A stretch of 64,000 nucleotides of DNA from Gemmatimonadaceae bacterium (GTDB taxonomy: Bacteria > Gemmatimonadota > Gemmatimonadetes > Gemmatimonadales > Gemmatimonadaceae). The notes below the pieces were generated by a model. The model was not told the origin of the DNA. It saw only the letters and a program-made list of their open reading frames with translations, and made no database searches. A program made the translations under genes and the position numbers. The DNA lies in NCBI GenBank assembly GCA_036003045.1, contig DASYSS010000028.1, positions 62,001 through 126,000 of the forward strand, read 5' to 3'. The first letter of the stretch is position 1. The number at the start of each line of letters is the position of its first letter. This document shows positions 44,059 to 52,614 of this stretch, piece after piece.

Positions 44059-45318
44059 ATGCGCCGTCAATCGCCGCGCTTCCTCCATCGGACAATGGCG
44101 TTGAGCGCCGCCGGGGCCATCGTCGCCGGCGCGGTGGCCTGCGGCAGCGATTCTGCCGGGCCGTCGTTTCCCGCCACACCTGCGGTCACGACGGCGTTGG
44201 CGACCGGGCAACAGTTCTCATGCGTCCTGACCACGGACGGCAAATCGTACTGCTGGGGTGACAACCTCCGCGGGCAGCTCGGGGATTCGTCGTTCAACCC
44301 GGAGCTGGTGCCGACGCCGACGGCCGGCGGACATCAGTTCGTCGCGATCGCGGCGGGATACTTCTCGGTCTGCGCGCTCGATCGAGGCGGCCGAGCTTGG
44401 TGTTGGGGCGACGACCCGACGCAGCCAGGGGTCCCGCTCAGCTATCGGACCGTTCCCGCGTCCGTCTCGGCGCCACATCCGTTCAAATCGATCACGGTCG
44501 GCGCCAAGTTCGGCTGCGGGCTCGACTCGGGGGGAGCGGCGTACTGCTGGGGGATCAATACCCAAGGGCAGCTCGGTGTCGGCGACACGGTGCGCAGAAC
44601 AGGCGCGACCGCGGTGAAGACCGGCGTCCGATTCGCCTCGCTGGTCGCCAACTTCTGGAGTGTCTGCGGCCTCACCGCCGACGGCGCCGCCTGGTGCTGG
44701 GGCGACAACACGTACGGAGAGCTCGGCACCGGCGACATGGTCCCGTCGAACGTGCCGCGCGCCGCCGCCGGGACGCTCAAGCTTCACAACCTGTCGAGCG
44801 GGCCGATCCACGAGTGCGCTCTGACCGATGGCGGTGCGGCACTGTGCTGGGGAAACAACGCGTCCGGACAACTGGGCGAGGGAACCGGCATGCAGCGACT
44901 CGCGCCGACGCCGGTCGTCGGAGGGATCATGTTCAGCGCCATTCGCAGCTCCCGAGTGAATTCCATCTATTCGACGACGTGCGGCGTCACGTCATCGGGA
45001 GATGTCTACTGCTGGGGTTACGGATCCAAGGGGCAGCTGGCCGGCGCCCCAGCGACCTCCGCGTGCACACCATTCACGGCGGCCGGTGTCGTCAACCCCA
45101 ATCCGACGACGTTCGTGTGCGACTACACCCCGGAGAAGATCGCCGGCATCTCGAACGTCGTCGCGCTCGACGTTGGACTCGAGCACATCTGCGCAATCGA
45201 TGCCACGGCGCGACTGCTCTGCTGGGGCGATGGCGCGCACGGCGAGCTCGGAGACGGAAACGGCGTCGCCGAAGCGACACCGGTCCTCGTCAAAGGCGGG
45301 CTGCCCGTCCCGCACTGA
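44059..45318 (+). CDS. RCC1-repeat exported lipoprotein
   Basis: 419 aa. Signal with lipobox VACG at ~30 (GAIVAGAVACGSDSAGPS). Seven or so RCC1/ATS1-like propeller blades follow, each with a CWGDN- or YCWG-type centre (KSYCWGDNLRGQLGDSSF, RAWCWGDDPTQPG, AAYCWGINTQGQLGVGDTVR, AAWCWGDNTYGELGTGDMVP, ALCWGNNASGQLGEGTGM, DVYCWGYGSKGQLAGA, RLLCWGDGAHGELGDGNG). Each blade carries a Cys before Trp, unusual for eukaryotic RCC1 and typical of bacterial exported versions. Beta propeller, binding partner unknown. It ends 15 nt from the convergent topA. Confidence 0.85.
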   Translation: MRRQSPRFLHRTMALSAAGAIVAGAVACGSDSAGPSFPATPAVTTALATGQQFSCVLTTDGKSYCWGDNLRGQLGDSSFNPELVPTPTAGGHQFVAIAAGYFSVCALDRGGRAWCWGDDPTQPGVPLSYRTVPASVSAPHPFKSITVGAKFGCGLDSGGAAYCWGINTQGQLGVGDTVRRTGATAVKTGVRFASLVANFWSVCGLTADGAAWCWGDNTYGELGTGDMVPSNVPRAAAGTLKLHNLSSGPIHECALTDGGAALCWGNNASGQLGEGTGMQRLAPTPVVGGIMFSAIRSSRVNSIYSTTCGVTSSGDVYCWGYGSKGQLAGAPATSACTPFTAAGVVNPNPTTFVCDYTPEKIAGISNVVALDVGLEHICAIDATARLLCWGDGAHGELGDGNGVAEATPVLVKGGLPVPH

Positions 45319-45333
45319 CCTCGGGACGATCGG

Positions 45334-47814
45334 TCAGCCGGCGAGTGCCTCGGCGCTCTCCGGCTGGTCTTCCGTCGTCGGCGCGTCCCATTCGTTGCCG
45401 CACTTGAGGCATTTGCGGAAATCGCCGCGCGTCTTGTTGAACTTCATCTCCGCGCCGACGAAGCCGCACTCGGGACACTTCTCGTTCACGGGCTTGTTCC
45501 ACGCGACGAAGTCGCAGTCCTCGTTCGCGCACGCGTAGAACGCGGTGCCGCGTTTGCGCGAGCGACGCTCCACGAGCTCACCGCCGTCCTTGGGACAGAA
45601 CACTCCCGTGGGCAGAGAGCGTGTGCCGCGGCACTTCGGGAACGTGCTGCAGCCGAGGAACTGGCCGCTGCGCCCCGTGCGGATCACCATCGGCGCGCCG
45701 CAGACGTGGCACTTGTGCTCCGTCATCACCGGCTTGGCTTTCTCGCCTTTGATCGGCCGTGTGTACTTGCACTTCTTCGGGTGATTCTCGCACGCGAGGA
45801 ACGGCCCGAAGAAACCACCGCGCGGCTCGAGCTTGCCGCCGCACTCCGGGCAGCGCAGCTCGTGCACCTTCGACAGGTCGTAGGCCTCAGCGATGAGCGA
45901 TGGCGCGTCCACTTTGTTGAGGCGTGCCGCGAATGGGGAGTAGAAATCCTTCAGCACTTTCTGCCAGCCGAGGTCGCCCTCTTCGACCTTGTCCAGCTCC
46001 TGTTCCATCTCCGACGTGAAGTCCACGTTGAAGATGTCCGGGAACTGCTTGACCATGACTTTCTCGACGCTCTCGCCCAGCTCCGTCGGGAAGAACCGGC
46101 GCTGGTTGAGCTCCACGTATCGCCGGTCGGCGAGCACGGAGATGATCGACGCGTACGTCGACGGGCGGCCGATGCCGAGCCGCTCGAGCTCCTTGACGAG
46201 GCTCGCCTCGGAGAATCGCGGCGGCGGCTCCGTGAAGTGCTGGCTCGGCGTGATCGACTTGCACGGCACGCGCTCGCCGACTTCGACGACCGGGAGCGCC
46301 TGCTCGTCCTCGAGCGTCCGGTGCTCCCCGTCTTCGCGTCCCTCACGGTACAGAACGAGGAAGCCGTTGAACTTCACGATCGAGCCGGTGGCGCGGAACA
46401 GGTAGCCGCGGCGGCCGATGTCCGGCTGCGTCGGCGACAGGATGTCGAAGTCGACGGTCGTCGTGTCGAACACCGCCGGGGCCATCTGCGACGCCATGAA
46501 ACGCTGCCAGATCAGGTTGTAGAGCTTGAACTGGTCGGGCGTCAGATATCGCTTCACCGCGTCGGGCCGGCGCGTCGGATCGGTCGGACGAATCGCTTCG
46601 TGGGCGTCCTGCGTGTTCTTCGATTTCGAGTCACCGTAGAGGCGCGGGGCGTCCGGCGCGTACTCCTGGCCGAACATCGTCCGCATGTAGTCGCGCGCCG
46701 CAAGCGCCGCGCTCTCCGCCACGCGCGTCGAATCCGTTCGCATGTACGTGACGAGACCGACGCCGCCTTCGTCGCCGATTTCAATACCCTCGTAGAGATC
46801 CTGCGCGACGCGCATCGTCCGCTTCGAGCCCATCGACAGCTTCTTCGCCGCTTCCTGCTGCAGCGTCGACGTCGTGAACGGGGCCGAAGGATTCTTGCGG
46901 CGTTCGCGCCGTTTGACCTCTGTGACGTCGAACGTCTTGCGGCCGCTCAAGTCGGTGAGAATGCGCTGCGCTTCCGCCTCGTTGGGAATCTCCGCCTTCT
47001 TGCCGTCGATGTGGTGCAGCTTGGCGGTGAACTCCTGGCCTTCCTTGGCGAGCAACGCTTCGATCGTCCAATACTCGACCGGCGTAAACGCGCGAATCTC
47101 GCGCTCGCGCTCGACAATCAGTCGCAGCGCGACGGTTTGGACGCGGCCAGCCGAGAGTCCTTTCTTGACGGTCTTCCAGAGCACCGGGCTCGCCTTGTAG
47201 CCCACGAGCCGGTCGAGCACGCGGCGGGCCTGCTGGGCCTCGACTTTCTTGGCGTCGATCTTTCCGGCGTTCTCGATCGCCCGCCGGACCGCGTCCTTCG
47301 TGATCTCGTGAAAGAGGACGCGCCTGATCGGCACGGCCGCGTCGCCCCGCTTCGGTTTGATCTGCGTCGCCACGTGCGCGGCGATCGCCTCGCCTTCGCG
47401 GTCCGGGTCGGTCGCGATCAACACCTCGCGGCTTTCCTTCGCCGCGCTCTTGATCTCCGCGATCGTTTTTTCCTTGCCGGGAATCGGCACCAGCTCGGGC
47501 ATGAAGCCCTTCTCGACGTCGATGCCGAGCTTCTTCTCGGGCAGGTCCATGATGTGGCCGACCGTCGCCCGAACGCGGTAGCCGCGTCCAAGATACTTGC
47601 CGATCGTCTTGGCCTTCGTCGGCGACTCGACGATCACGAGCGAGCTGCCGCCCGCCGCAGCCGGTCCCTCGAAGTACTCGACGACCGCTTTCCCGCGCCG
47701 CGCGGCCGCCTTCGTGGTCGCCTTACGCTTGGCGGCACGCTTCGCGGAAGGGCGGCTCCCCGCCGCCCCGTTTGATGTCGATTTCACTCCTGGCGCACGC
47801 TTTCTCGTTGCCAT
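45334..47814 (-). CDS. topA: DNA topoisomerase I
   Basis: 826 aa type IA topoisomerase that relaxes negative supercoils. A basic, Ala/Lys-rich N-terminal tail (~1-50) precedes the Toprim domain (LVIVESPTKAKTIGKYLG with Glu63; TDPDREGEAI with Asp136 and Asp138). Active-site Tyr357 lies in GLVTYMRTDSTRV. Near the end are four Cys4-type zinc-binding units (CPECGGKLEPRGGFFGPFLA then C; CHVCGAPMVIRTGRSGQFLG then C; the third FCPKDGGELVERRSRKRG; a fourth with CPECGFVGAE and CLKCGNEW). The next gene downstream (in transcription direction) is the convergent RCC1 gene; upstream is smg. Confidence 0.95.
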   Translation of the reverse strand: MATRKRAPGVKSTSNGAAGSRPSAKRAAKRKATTKAAARRGKAVVEYFEGPAAAGGSSLVIVESPTKAKTIGKYLGRGYRVRATVGHIMDLPEKKLGIDVEKGFMPELVPIPGKEKTIAEIKSAAKESREVLIATDPDREGEAIAAHVATQIKPKRGDAAVPIRRVLFHEITKDAVRRAIENAGKIDAKKVEAQQARRVLDRLVGYKASPVLWKTVKKGLSAGRVQTVALRLIVEREREIRAFTPVEYWTIEALLAKEGQEFTAKLHHIDGKKAEIPNEAEAQRILTDLSGRKTFDVTEVKRRERRKNPSAPFTTSTLQQEAAKKLSMGSKRTMRVAQDLYEGIEIGDEGGVGLVTYMRTDSTRVAESAALAARDYMRTMFGQEYAPDAPRLYGDSKSKNTQDAHEAIRPTDPTRRPDAVKRYLTPDQFKLYNLIWQRFMASQMAPAVFDTTTVDFDILSPTQPDIGRRGYLFRATGSIVKFNGFLVLYREGREDGEHRTLEDEQALPVVEVGERVPCKSITPSQHFTEPPPRFSEASLVKELERLGIGRPSTYASIISVLADRRYVELNQRRFFPTELGESVEKVMVKQFPDIFNVDFTSEMEQELDKVEEGDLGWQKVLKDFYSPFAARLNKVDAPSLIAEAYDLSKVHELRCPECGGKLEPRGGFFGPFLACENHPKKCKYTRPIKGEKAKPVMTEHKCHVCGAPMVIRTGRSGQFLGCSTFPKCRGTRSLPTGVFCPKDGGELVERRSRKRGTAFYACANEDCDFVAWNKPVNEKCPECGFVGAEMKFNKTRGDFRKCLKCGNEWDAPTTEDQPESAEALAG

Positions 47815-47825
47815 CTCGAATCTGT

Positions 47826-48062
47826 TCAGTGGACCGTCTGGTTTTGATCGCCGTCACCGCGCGACAGGTATCCGGCCCCCTCCATGAGGGAGCGAAGATC
47901 ATCGAGCGCGATCCGTCCGTCGATCTGCACGAGTGCCCGTTCTATGATGTGCTCCAACTCGGCCGCATTCAGCGCGCCCGAGCCGCTCAGCGCCAACAGA
48001 TGTCCCCACGCCTCGGGAGCGAAACGCCCCCGCTCGTGGGGTCCCAGCACGCGAAAACTCAT
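47826..48062 (-). CDS. smg: Short Smg/DUF494-type protein, N-terminally truncated
   Basis: 78 aa. FRVLGPHERGRFAPEAWGHL followed by LALSGSGALNAAELEHIIER and ALVQIDGRIALDDLRSLMEG is the C-terminal half of Smg (DUF494), whose full length is ~155 aa. The N-terminal ~75 residues are missing: the upstream frame hits TGA eight codons before the ATG and no shifted frame shows the family pattern. Smg genes lie beside topA in many bacteria, as here (11 nt between). Either a truncated relic or a functional short form. Confidence 0.7.
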   Translation of the reverse strand: MSFRVLGPHERGRFAPEAWGHLLALSGSGALNAAELEHIIERALVQIDGRIALDDLRSLMEGAGYLSRGDGDQNQTVH

Positions 48063-48251
48063 CGAAATCGTTGCCCCGCTATCTCACCAGCCGAGACCCT
48101 CGCGGCCGCAGCCGGCGCGCAGTCCCGAAAGCACGAAGGGGAGGACACGCGATGCCCAAGCACCGCTCCCCGCCCCCATGGAATCCATCAATCCTTCGTT
48201 CACCCAACCTCAGGGACCGACGATCAGCCCTGCTGTCGCGGTAACGTAGAA

Positions 48252-48815
48252 TCACCTATACGATGAGGCAAGTTCTGCCACTTGCTCTATAACCCTTTGC
48301 AGGCCATGTAGTTCCGTGTCTACCGTCTCGTCGGCCGCCTCATAGGCGGCCTTTCGCTCCCGGTATAGACGCTCGAGCTCGACAAGCGGCTCAGGCCTGG
48401 AAAGGAGTGGTCTGAGCGACCGATTAGGCCCTAAACGAGCCAGTGCTGTCGCAGGACGTACTCTAAGGTATATGAGTCGTCCAGGGGGGCACAGCAGCGA
48501 AACGACCCCAGCATCACCAATCCAGCCTCCGCCCGGGGCCAAAATCATGTTCCCGACCAGCCGGAGCTCCTCAGTCAGCTCGCGTTCCTTTCGGCGAAAA
48601 TAGCCCTCGCCCTCCTCGGCGAAGATCTGGCCGACGGAGCGTCCCTCTCGACGCTCGAGCTCCACGTCGAGGTCGAGAAACGGCCTTCCCAAACGCTCGG
48701 CGACCGCTGACCCGATCGTGGATTTTCCCGCGCCGGGAAGTCCGACGAGGATCACGTGCGGCTTGGACGGATCAGCTTCCGATGCGATCGGCGACGTGCG
48801 AAAGGTAGGCGTCAT
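48252..48815 (-). CDS. aroK: Shikimate kinase
   Basis: 187 aa from ATG 48815 (an ATG at 48869 would add 18 unlikely residues). Phosphorylates shikimate at C3 with ATP in aromatic amino acid synthesis. Walker A GLPGAGKS at ~25-32, the shikimate-binding DLDVELERREGRS near 48-60, APGGGW (the GGG loop), and the RPLL region before a C-terminal REKAAYEAAD-type helix (RERKAAYEAADETVDTE). Its first 44 nt overlap the 3' end of aroC. The 3' half (48252-48560) uses AT-rich codons unlike its neighbours. Confidence 0.9.
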   Translation of the reverse strand: MTPTFRTSPIASEADPSKPHVILVGLPGAGKSTIGSAVAERLGRPFLDLDVELERREGRSVGQIFAEEGEGYFRRKERELTEELRLVGNMILAPGGGWIGDAGVVSLLCPPGRLIYLRVRPATALARLGPNRSLRPLLSRPEPLVELERLYRERKAAYEAADETVDTELHGLQRVIEQVAELASSYR

Positions 48816-49965
48816 GGTTGCGCCGCGTCTCTCCGAGCGAATCACCGCCGAACTTCTCCAGGAACGCATCAGCGATCACGAACGCCAACATTGCTTCCGC
48901 GATCACTCCCATCGCTGGAACGGCCGTCACATCGCTTCGCTCGGCGACGGCGGACGCCGACTCTCCGCTCGCGACGTCCACGGTCGCCAGTGGGCGCATC
49001 AGGGTGCTGATCGGTTTCATCGCGACGCGGACGACCAACGGCTCGCCGGTCGTCATCCCGCCCTCGAGCCCGCCGGCGCGGTTGGTTCGACGCCTGACGT
49101 TGCCGGTGCGAGTGCGCCCCGGCGCGGGCTCGATCTCGTCGTGGACCTCGGCGCCGGTGACGCGCGACGCCTGAAAGCCCATGCCGATCTCCACGCCCTT
49201 CACCGCGGGAATGGACATGATCGCCGCGCCGATGCGGCCGTCGAGCTTGCGGTCCCACGACACGTGCGAGCCGAGTCCCACGGGAACGCCGTCGGCCACG
49301 ACCTCGCAGATGCCGCCGAGCGTGTTACCGGCGCGCTTGATCTCGTCGATCCTCTCGATCATCCGCCTCTCGGCGTCGGCGTCGAGCGTTCGCAATGGCG
49401 ATTCGTCGGCGACGGCGTTGATGTCGCCCGGCATCTCCGCGGGGCGATTCGCATCGATGCCGCCGAGATGCGCGACGTGGCTGCCGATGCAAATGCCGAA
49501 CTCGCGCAGGAATCGTTTGCAGATCGCCGCGGCGGCAACACGAGCCGTCGTTTCGCGCGCCGACGCGCGCTCGAGGATGTCTCTCGCGTCGTCGCGGTCG
49601 TACTTGAGGAGTCCCGTGAGATCGGCATGGCCCGGCCGCACGCGCGTCACGGCGCGTTTGCGGGGGACGCCCGGCTCGGCGTCGGGCGCGGGACTCATGA
49701 TCTCTTCCCAGTTCTTCCAGTCACGATTGCGAATCAGCATGGCGATTGGCGAACCGATCGTCTCGCCCGCGCGGACGCCGGAGAGAAACTCGACGGCGTC
49801 CTTCTCGATCTGCATTCTGCGCCCGCGACCGTAGCCCTGCTGGCGGCGCGCGAGCTCGGTGTCGACGTCCCCCGAAAGCAGAGGCAGGCCCGCCGGCATT
49901 CCTTCCAGAATGCTCACGAGGGCCTGCCCATGCGATTCACCCGCGGTCGTAAAGCGTAGGGTCAT
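48772..49965 (-). CDS. aroC: Chorismate synthase
   Basis: 397 aa, a little longer than usual (~360-390). Turns EPSP into chorismate using reduced FMN. Signature 1 FTTAGESHGQALVSILEGMP at ~5-24, signature 2 RPGHADLTGLLKYDRDDARD, followed by ERASARETTARVAAA, and the late NRAGGLEGGMTTGEPLVVRV. It is in the same direction as, and overlapping, aroK, so aroC-aroK form an operon, as shikimate genes often do near pil genes. The start is 67 nt from the stop of the next lipoprotein gene. Confidence 0.94.
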   Translation of the reverse strand: MTLRFTTAGESHGQALVSILEGMPAGLPLLSGDVDTELARRQQGYGRGRRMQIEKDAVEFLSGVRAGETIGSPIAMLIRNRDWKNWEEIMSPAPDAEPGVPRKRAVTRVRPGHADLTGLLKYDRDDARDILERASARETTARVAAAAICKRFLREFGICIGSHVAHLGGIDANRPAEMPGDINAVADESPLRTLDADAERRMIERIDEIKRAGNTLGGICEVVADGVPVGLGSHVSWDRKLDGRIGAAIMSIPAVKGVEIGMGFQASRVTGAEVHDEIEPAPGRTRTGNVRRRTNRAGGLEGGMTTGEPLVVRVAMKPISTLMRPLATVDVASGESASAVAERSDVTAVPAMGVIAEAMLAFVIADAFLEKFGGDSLGETRRNHDAYLSHVADRIGS

Positions 49966-50032
49966 GCCGTGAATCTTAGCGCCCTACCTTCCTCCCGCGT
50001 GGCCGCGCGGAGCGCGGCCACTCAATTTTTCC

Positions 50033-52591
50033 TTACGGACCCGGCTTGATGTCGGCGGTCGTCAAGTCGACCACCACGAGACCTTGCTGGCTGATCGCGA
50101 AGACCTTGAGAATCACGTCCGGCGGATCGCCCGGCATCGGCAGCGAGACGCGGAGCGGCCCATAGATCGAGTTCTTCAGCTGTAGCCGCGCGCGACGGAT
50201 GTAGTAGGCGATGTCCACCACTTCGATGTTGCCGCTCGCCGAGCCGATGAACGCCAGCCGCTGATCCTGGGGCGTGAGCACGCCGTTCGCGCCTGGATGG
50301 AACGCGATGCCGGCGCCGTCATCGAACGAGTCATACTTGCCTTGCAGTCTGAGGTGGAACGGGTTGCTGACCATCGCGAAGTACGACTGCAGACCGTGCG
50401 ACGCGACCGTGAGGCCGGTCTTGTCGAGCGCGATGCCGAAGTTCTGCTCGGACGCGTTGTCCGTGAGATCCGAAATCGTGACCTCCGGCGAGAAGAAGTT
50501 GGGCACCAGGCCGGCGCTGTCCGCCACCATCACGACGCGTCCCGCGCCCCCCGTATGGCCTTCACCGAATGCGATCCACTGCTTGTTGCCCGAGGCCGCG
50601 ACGAAGTTCGTGTCCTGGAGCGCGAGCGAGCCCACGTCGAGATGCGAAATCAACTCGGCGTCGCTGCCGCCGGCGACGGCCGCCGCCACGGCGAGCACCG
50701 GGTCGGCGTTCTGGACGGCGATCGAGCCCGCCAATTGGCCATACGGATGGTCCCAGACGGTCAGCTTGTCGGACGCCGTGTCGTTCGGCAGCGCCTGCAG
50801 AATGGCGATGGAGTCCACGTTCATGAGCACATACTGCTCGACGGTCGATTCCGGCGTCTTGCCATACTGCCAGATTTGGCGCGGATCGGGAACCGGGAGC
50901 GACGGATCCAGCCAGCGGAGCGTTCCCGCGGGGTTCGTTGGCGTCGGACGCGTCGAGTAGTAGATGCGCCCGGTCTTGGCCTGCGCGATGTACTGCGGGC
51001 GGTCCGAGTAGCTGATTGGACCATTCGCGGTCAGGCGAATCTTGCCGGTCAGCGCGTCGCGCGTGACGCTGATGTTGTACAGGTATGTGTTGCGCGTGAG
51101 GATGCGGTGCGCGAGGTCCTCGCGCATGTTGGACGCCACCGTCGAACCGATGTACACGCGGCTGATGTTCGTTCCGCCGGAGTTCGCGACGAGCAGCGTG
51201 TCCGGATTGTTCGATATCACCATGCCCCACGGCAGCGAACCGACGGCGATTGGCGCGGACGAGAAGCCCTTGCCGGTCGCCGAGGTCTGCCAGACGTTGA
51301 GCTGGTTGAAGTTCGTGTTCGACAAGAAGACGTTGCCCCGGGCGGCGTCGACCGTGATGTCGCCGATCGTGCCCTGCTGAGGCAGCGCGTACGTGTGGCC
51401 GTAGACGAGCAACGTCGTGTCCATCAGCGCGGTAGCGATGTTGCCCTCGGCCGACGCGCGGCTGACCGGTACGGCGTAGCCGACACGCCCCGCCTGATCG
51501 ACCGCGAACGACGTGATGCCGAGGCGCTGGCCCTGCAGCGAGCGCGGCAGGTTGAGCGCGACGCTACCCTTCGCGTTCGCGTTGAACGGCGCCGACAGCG
51601 TGAGCGAATCCGTCTGCAACGTGTTGCCGGCGGAATCGCGCACGATGACGCCGAGCAGCGTGATGGCGTCGCCCGTGGCATTCACCGTCACCGAGTCGCT
51701 GGCCTCGATCTTCGCCGGCACGACCTGCGTGACGCGCGGCTGCGCGCTGTTCGCCGAGCGAACGAACGCGACCACCGGCGGTCCGGAGCCCGGCTGTCGG
51801 TTGCCGTCGAGCGACGTCGCGGAGACCGTGATCCTGCCGCGGATCGGAGCGTTGGACGGAATGCGCGCCGTCGACGAGAACGTGACGTCGCGCGGATTGT
51901 TCGAGAAGACTTGCGAGATCGTCGTGTCGAGCTTCGTCGGCCAGTTCGATTCGCCCTGCACGCGAATGTCGATGCGTCCGACGCCGTTGCCGCTCTGCGC
52001 GCGGGCCGAGACGCTGAGGCCGACGCCGGCCGGAATACTGTCGCCGTTGTTCGGCGCGACGATCGTAACGTTGGGACCGGCGACGATGAACACGGAGCGC
52101 ATGGCCGTATCGGCCGCGCCCGCGGCGTCGGTCGCGCCGATGACGACGACGAGGCTATCGACGGTCGTATCGGCGGGGTTCGACTGCTTGAGGTAGCGGC
52201 GGACCGTCGTGTCCTTCAATCCGGTGCGGAACGCACCACCGTTCGGAACCGTGAGCAACCCGTAGCGCGACGTCAGCGTGAACGTGCCGAGGTCGACGCT
52301 GCCTTTCGCCGTGAAGCCCTGCATCGAGGCGGACTTCAGCCCCTTTTCGCTGTGTAGGTGGACGCGCACGAAGACCGAGTCGCCGACGTTGATCAACGTT
52401 CCAACCGTCGGAGAGTCGATCGTGATCGAAGGCCCGTTACCGCTGCTGCTCGAGCCGGACGAATTCGTACCCGTACCGTTGCCGTTCGGCGCTACGCTGA
52501 CGCCGGCTCCGGGAGCCGTCGTGTCGCAGCTCGCGACGATGACTACACCTGCGGCGAGCCCGGCCAGCCGGGCCAAAGTTGCTCTGTTCAT
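50033..52591 (-). CDS. Large Ig-like/propeller lipoprotein behind pilQ
   Basis: 852 aa. Lipoprotein signal with lipobox VASC at ~20 (VVIVASCDTTAPGAGVSV), a Gly/Ser/Asn-rich linker, then Ig-like beta-sandwich repeats (IDSPTVGTLINVGDSVFVRV, IVAPNNGDSIPAGVGLSVSA), then beta-propeller-like repeats (GDITVDAARGNVFLSNTNFN, VWQTSATGKGFSSAPIAVGS) ending in IEVVDIAYYIRRARLQLKNS. Function unknown. It starts 23 nt after the pilQ stop in the same direction, so it probably belongs to the pil transcript and could be a cell-surface or pilus-associated protein. Confidence 0.72.
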   Translation of the reverse strand: MNRATLARLAGLAAGVVIVASCDTTAPGAGVSVAPNGNGTGTNSSGSSSSGNGPSITIDSPTVGTLINVGDSVFVRVHLHSEKGLKSASMQGFTAKGSVDLGTFTLTSRYGLLTVPNGGAFRTGLKDTTVRRYLKQSNPADTTVDSLVVVIGATDAAGAADTAMRSVFIVAGPNVTIVAPNNGDSIPAGVGLSVSARAQSGNGVGRIDIRVQGESNWPTKLDTTISQVFSNNPRDVTFSSTARIPSNAPIRGRITVSATSLDGNRQPGSGPPVVAFVRSANSAQPRVTQVVPAKIEASDSVTVNATGDAITLLGVIVRDSAGNTLQTDSLTLSAPFNANAKGSVALNLPRSLQGQRLGITSFAVDQAGRVGYAVPVSRASAEGNIATALMDTTLLVYGHTYALPQQGTIGDITVDAARGNVFLSNTNFNQLNVWQTSATGKGFSSAPIAVGSLPWGMVISNNPDTLLVANSGGTNISRVYIGSTVASNMREDLAHRILTRNTYLYNISVTRDALTGKIRLTANGPISYSDRPQYIAQAKTGRIYYSTRPTPTNPAGTLRWLDPSLPVPDPRQIWQYGKTPESTVEQYVLMNVDSIAILQALPNDTASDKLTVWDHPYGQLAGSIAVQNADPVLAVAAAVAGGSDAELISHLDVGSLALQDTNFVAASGNKQWIAFGEGHTGGAGRVVMVADSAGLVPNFFSPEVTISDLTDNASEQNFGIALDKTGLTVASHGLQSYFAMVSNPFHLRLQGKYDSFDDGAGIAFHPGANGVLTPQDQRLAFIGSASGNIEVVDIAYYIRRARLQLKNSIYGPLRVSLPMPGDPPDVILKVFAISQQGLVVVDLTTADIKPGP

Positions 52592-52614
52592 TTCAGGAGA
52601 GTCCCCGGGCTCGG

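Noticed and set aside
45706-47775. 689-codon open frame opposite topA
   Set aside because: Shadow of topA with Arg/Leu/Val-rich composition and no family motif.
48063-48251. A 34-codon frame (MDSMGAGSGAW...) in frame with smg
   Set aside because: It ends in a stop before smg and shows no Smg-like sequence.
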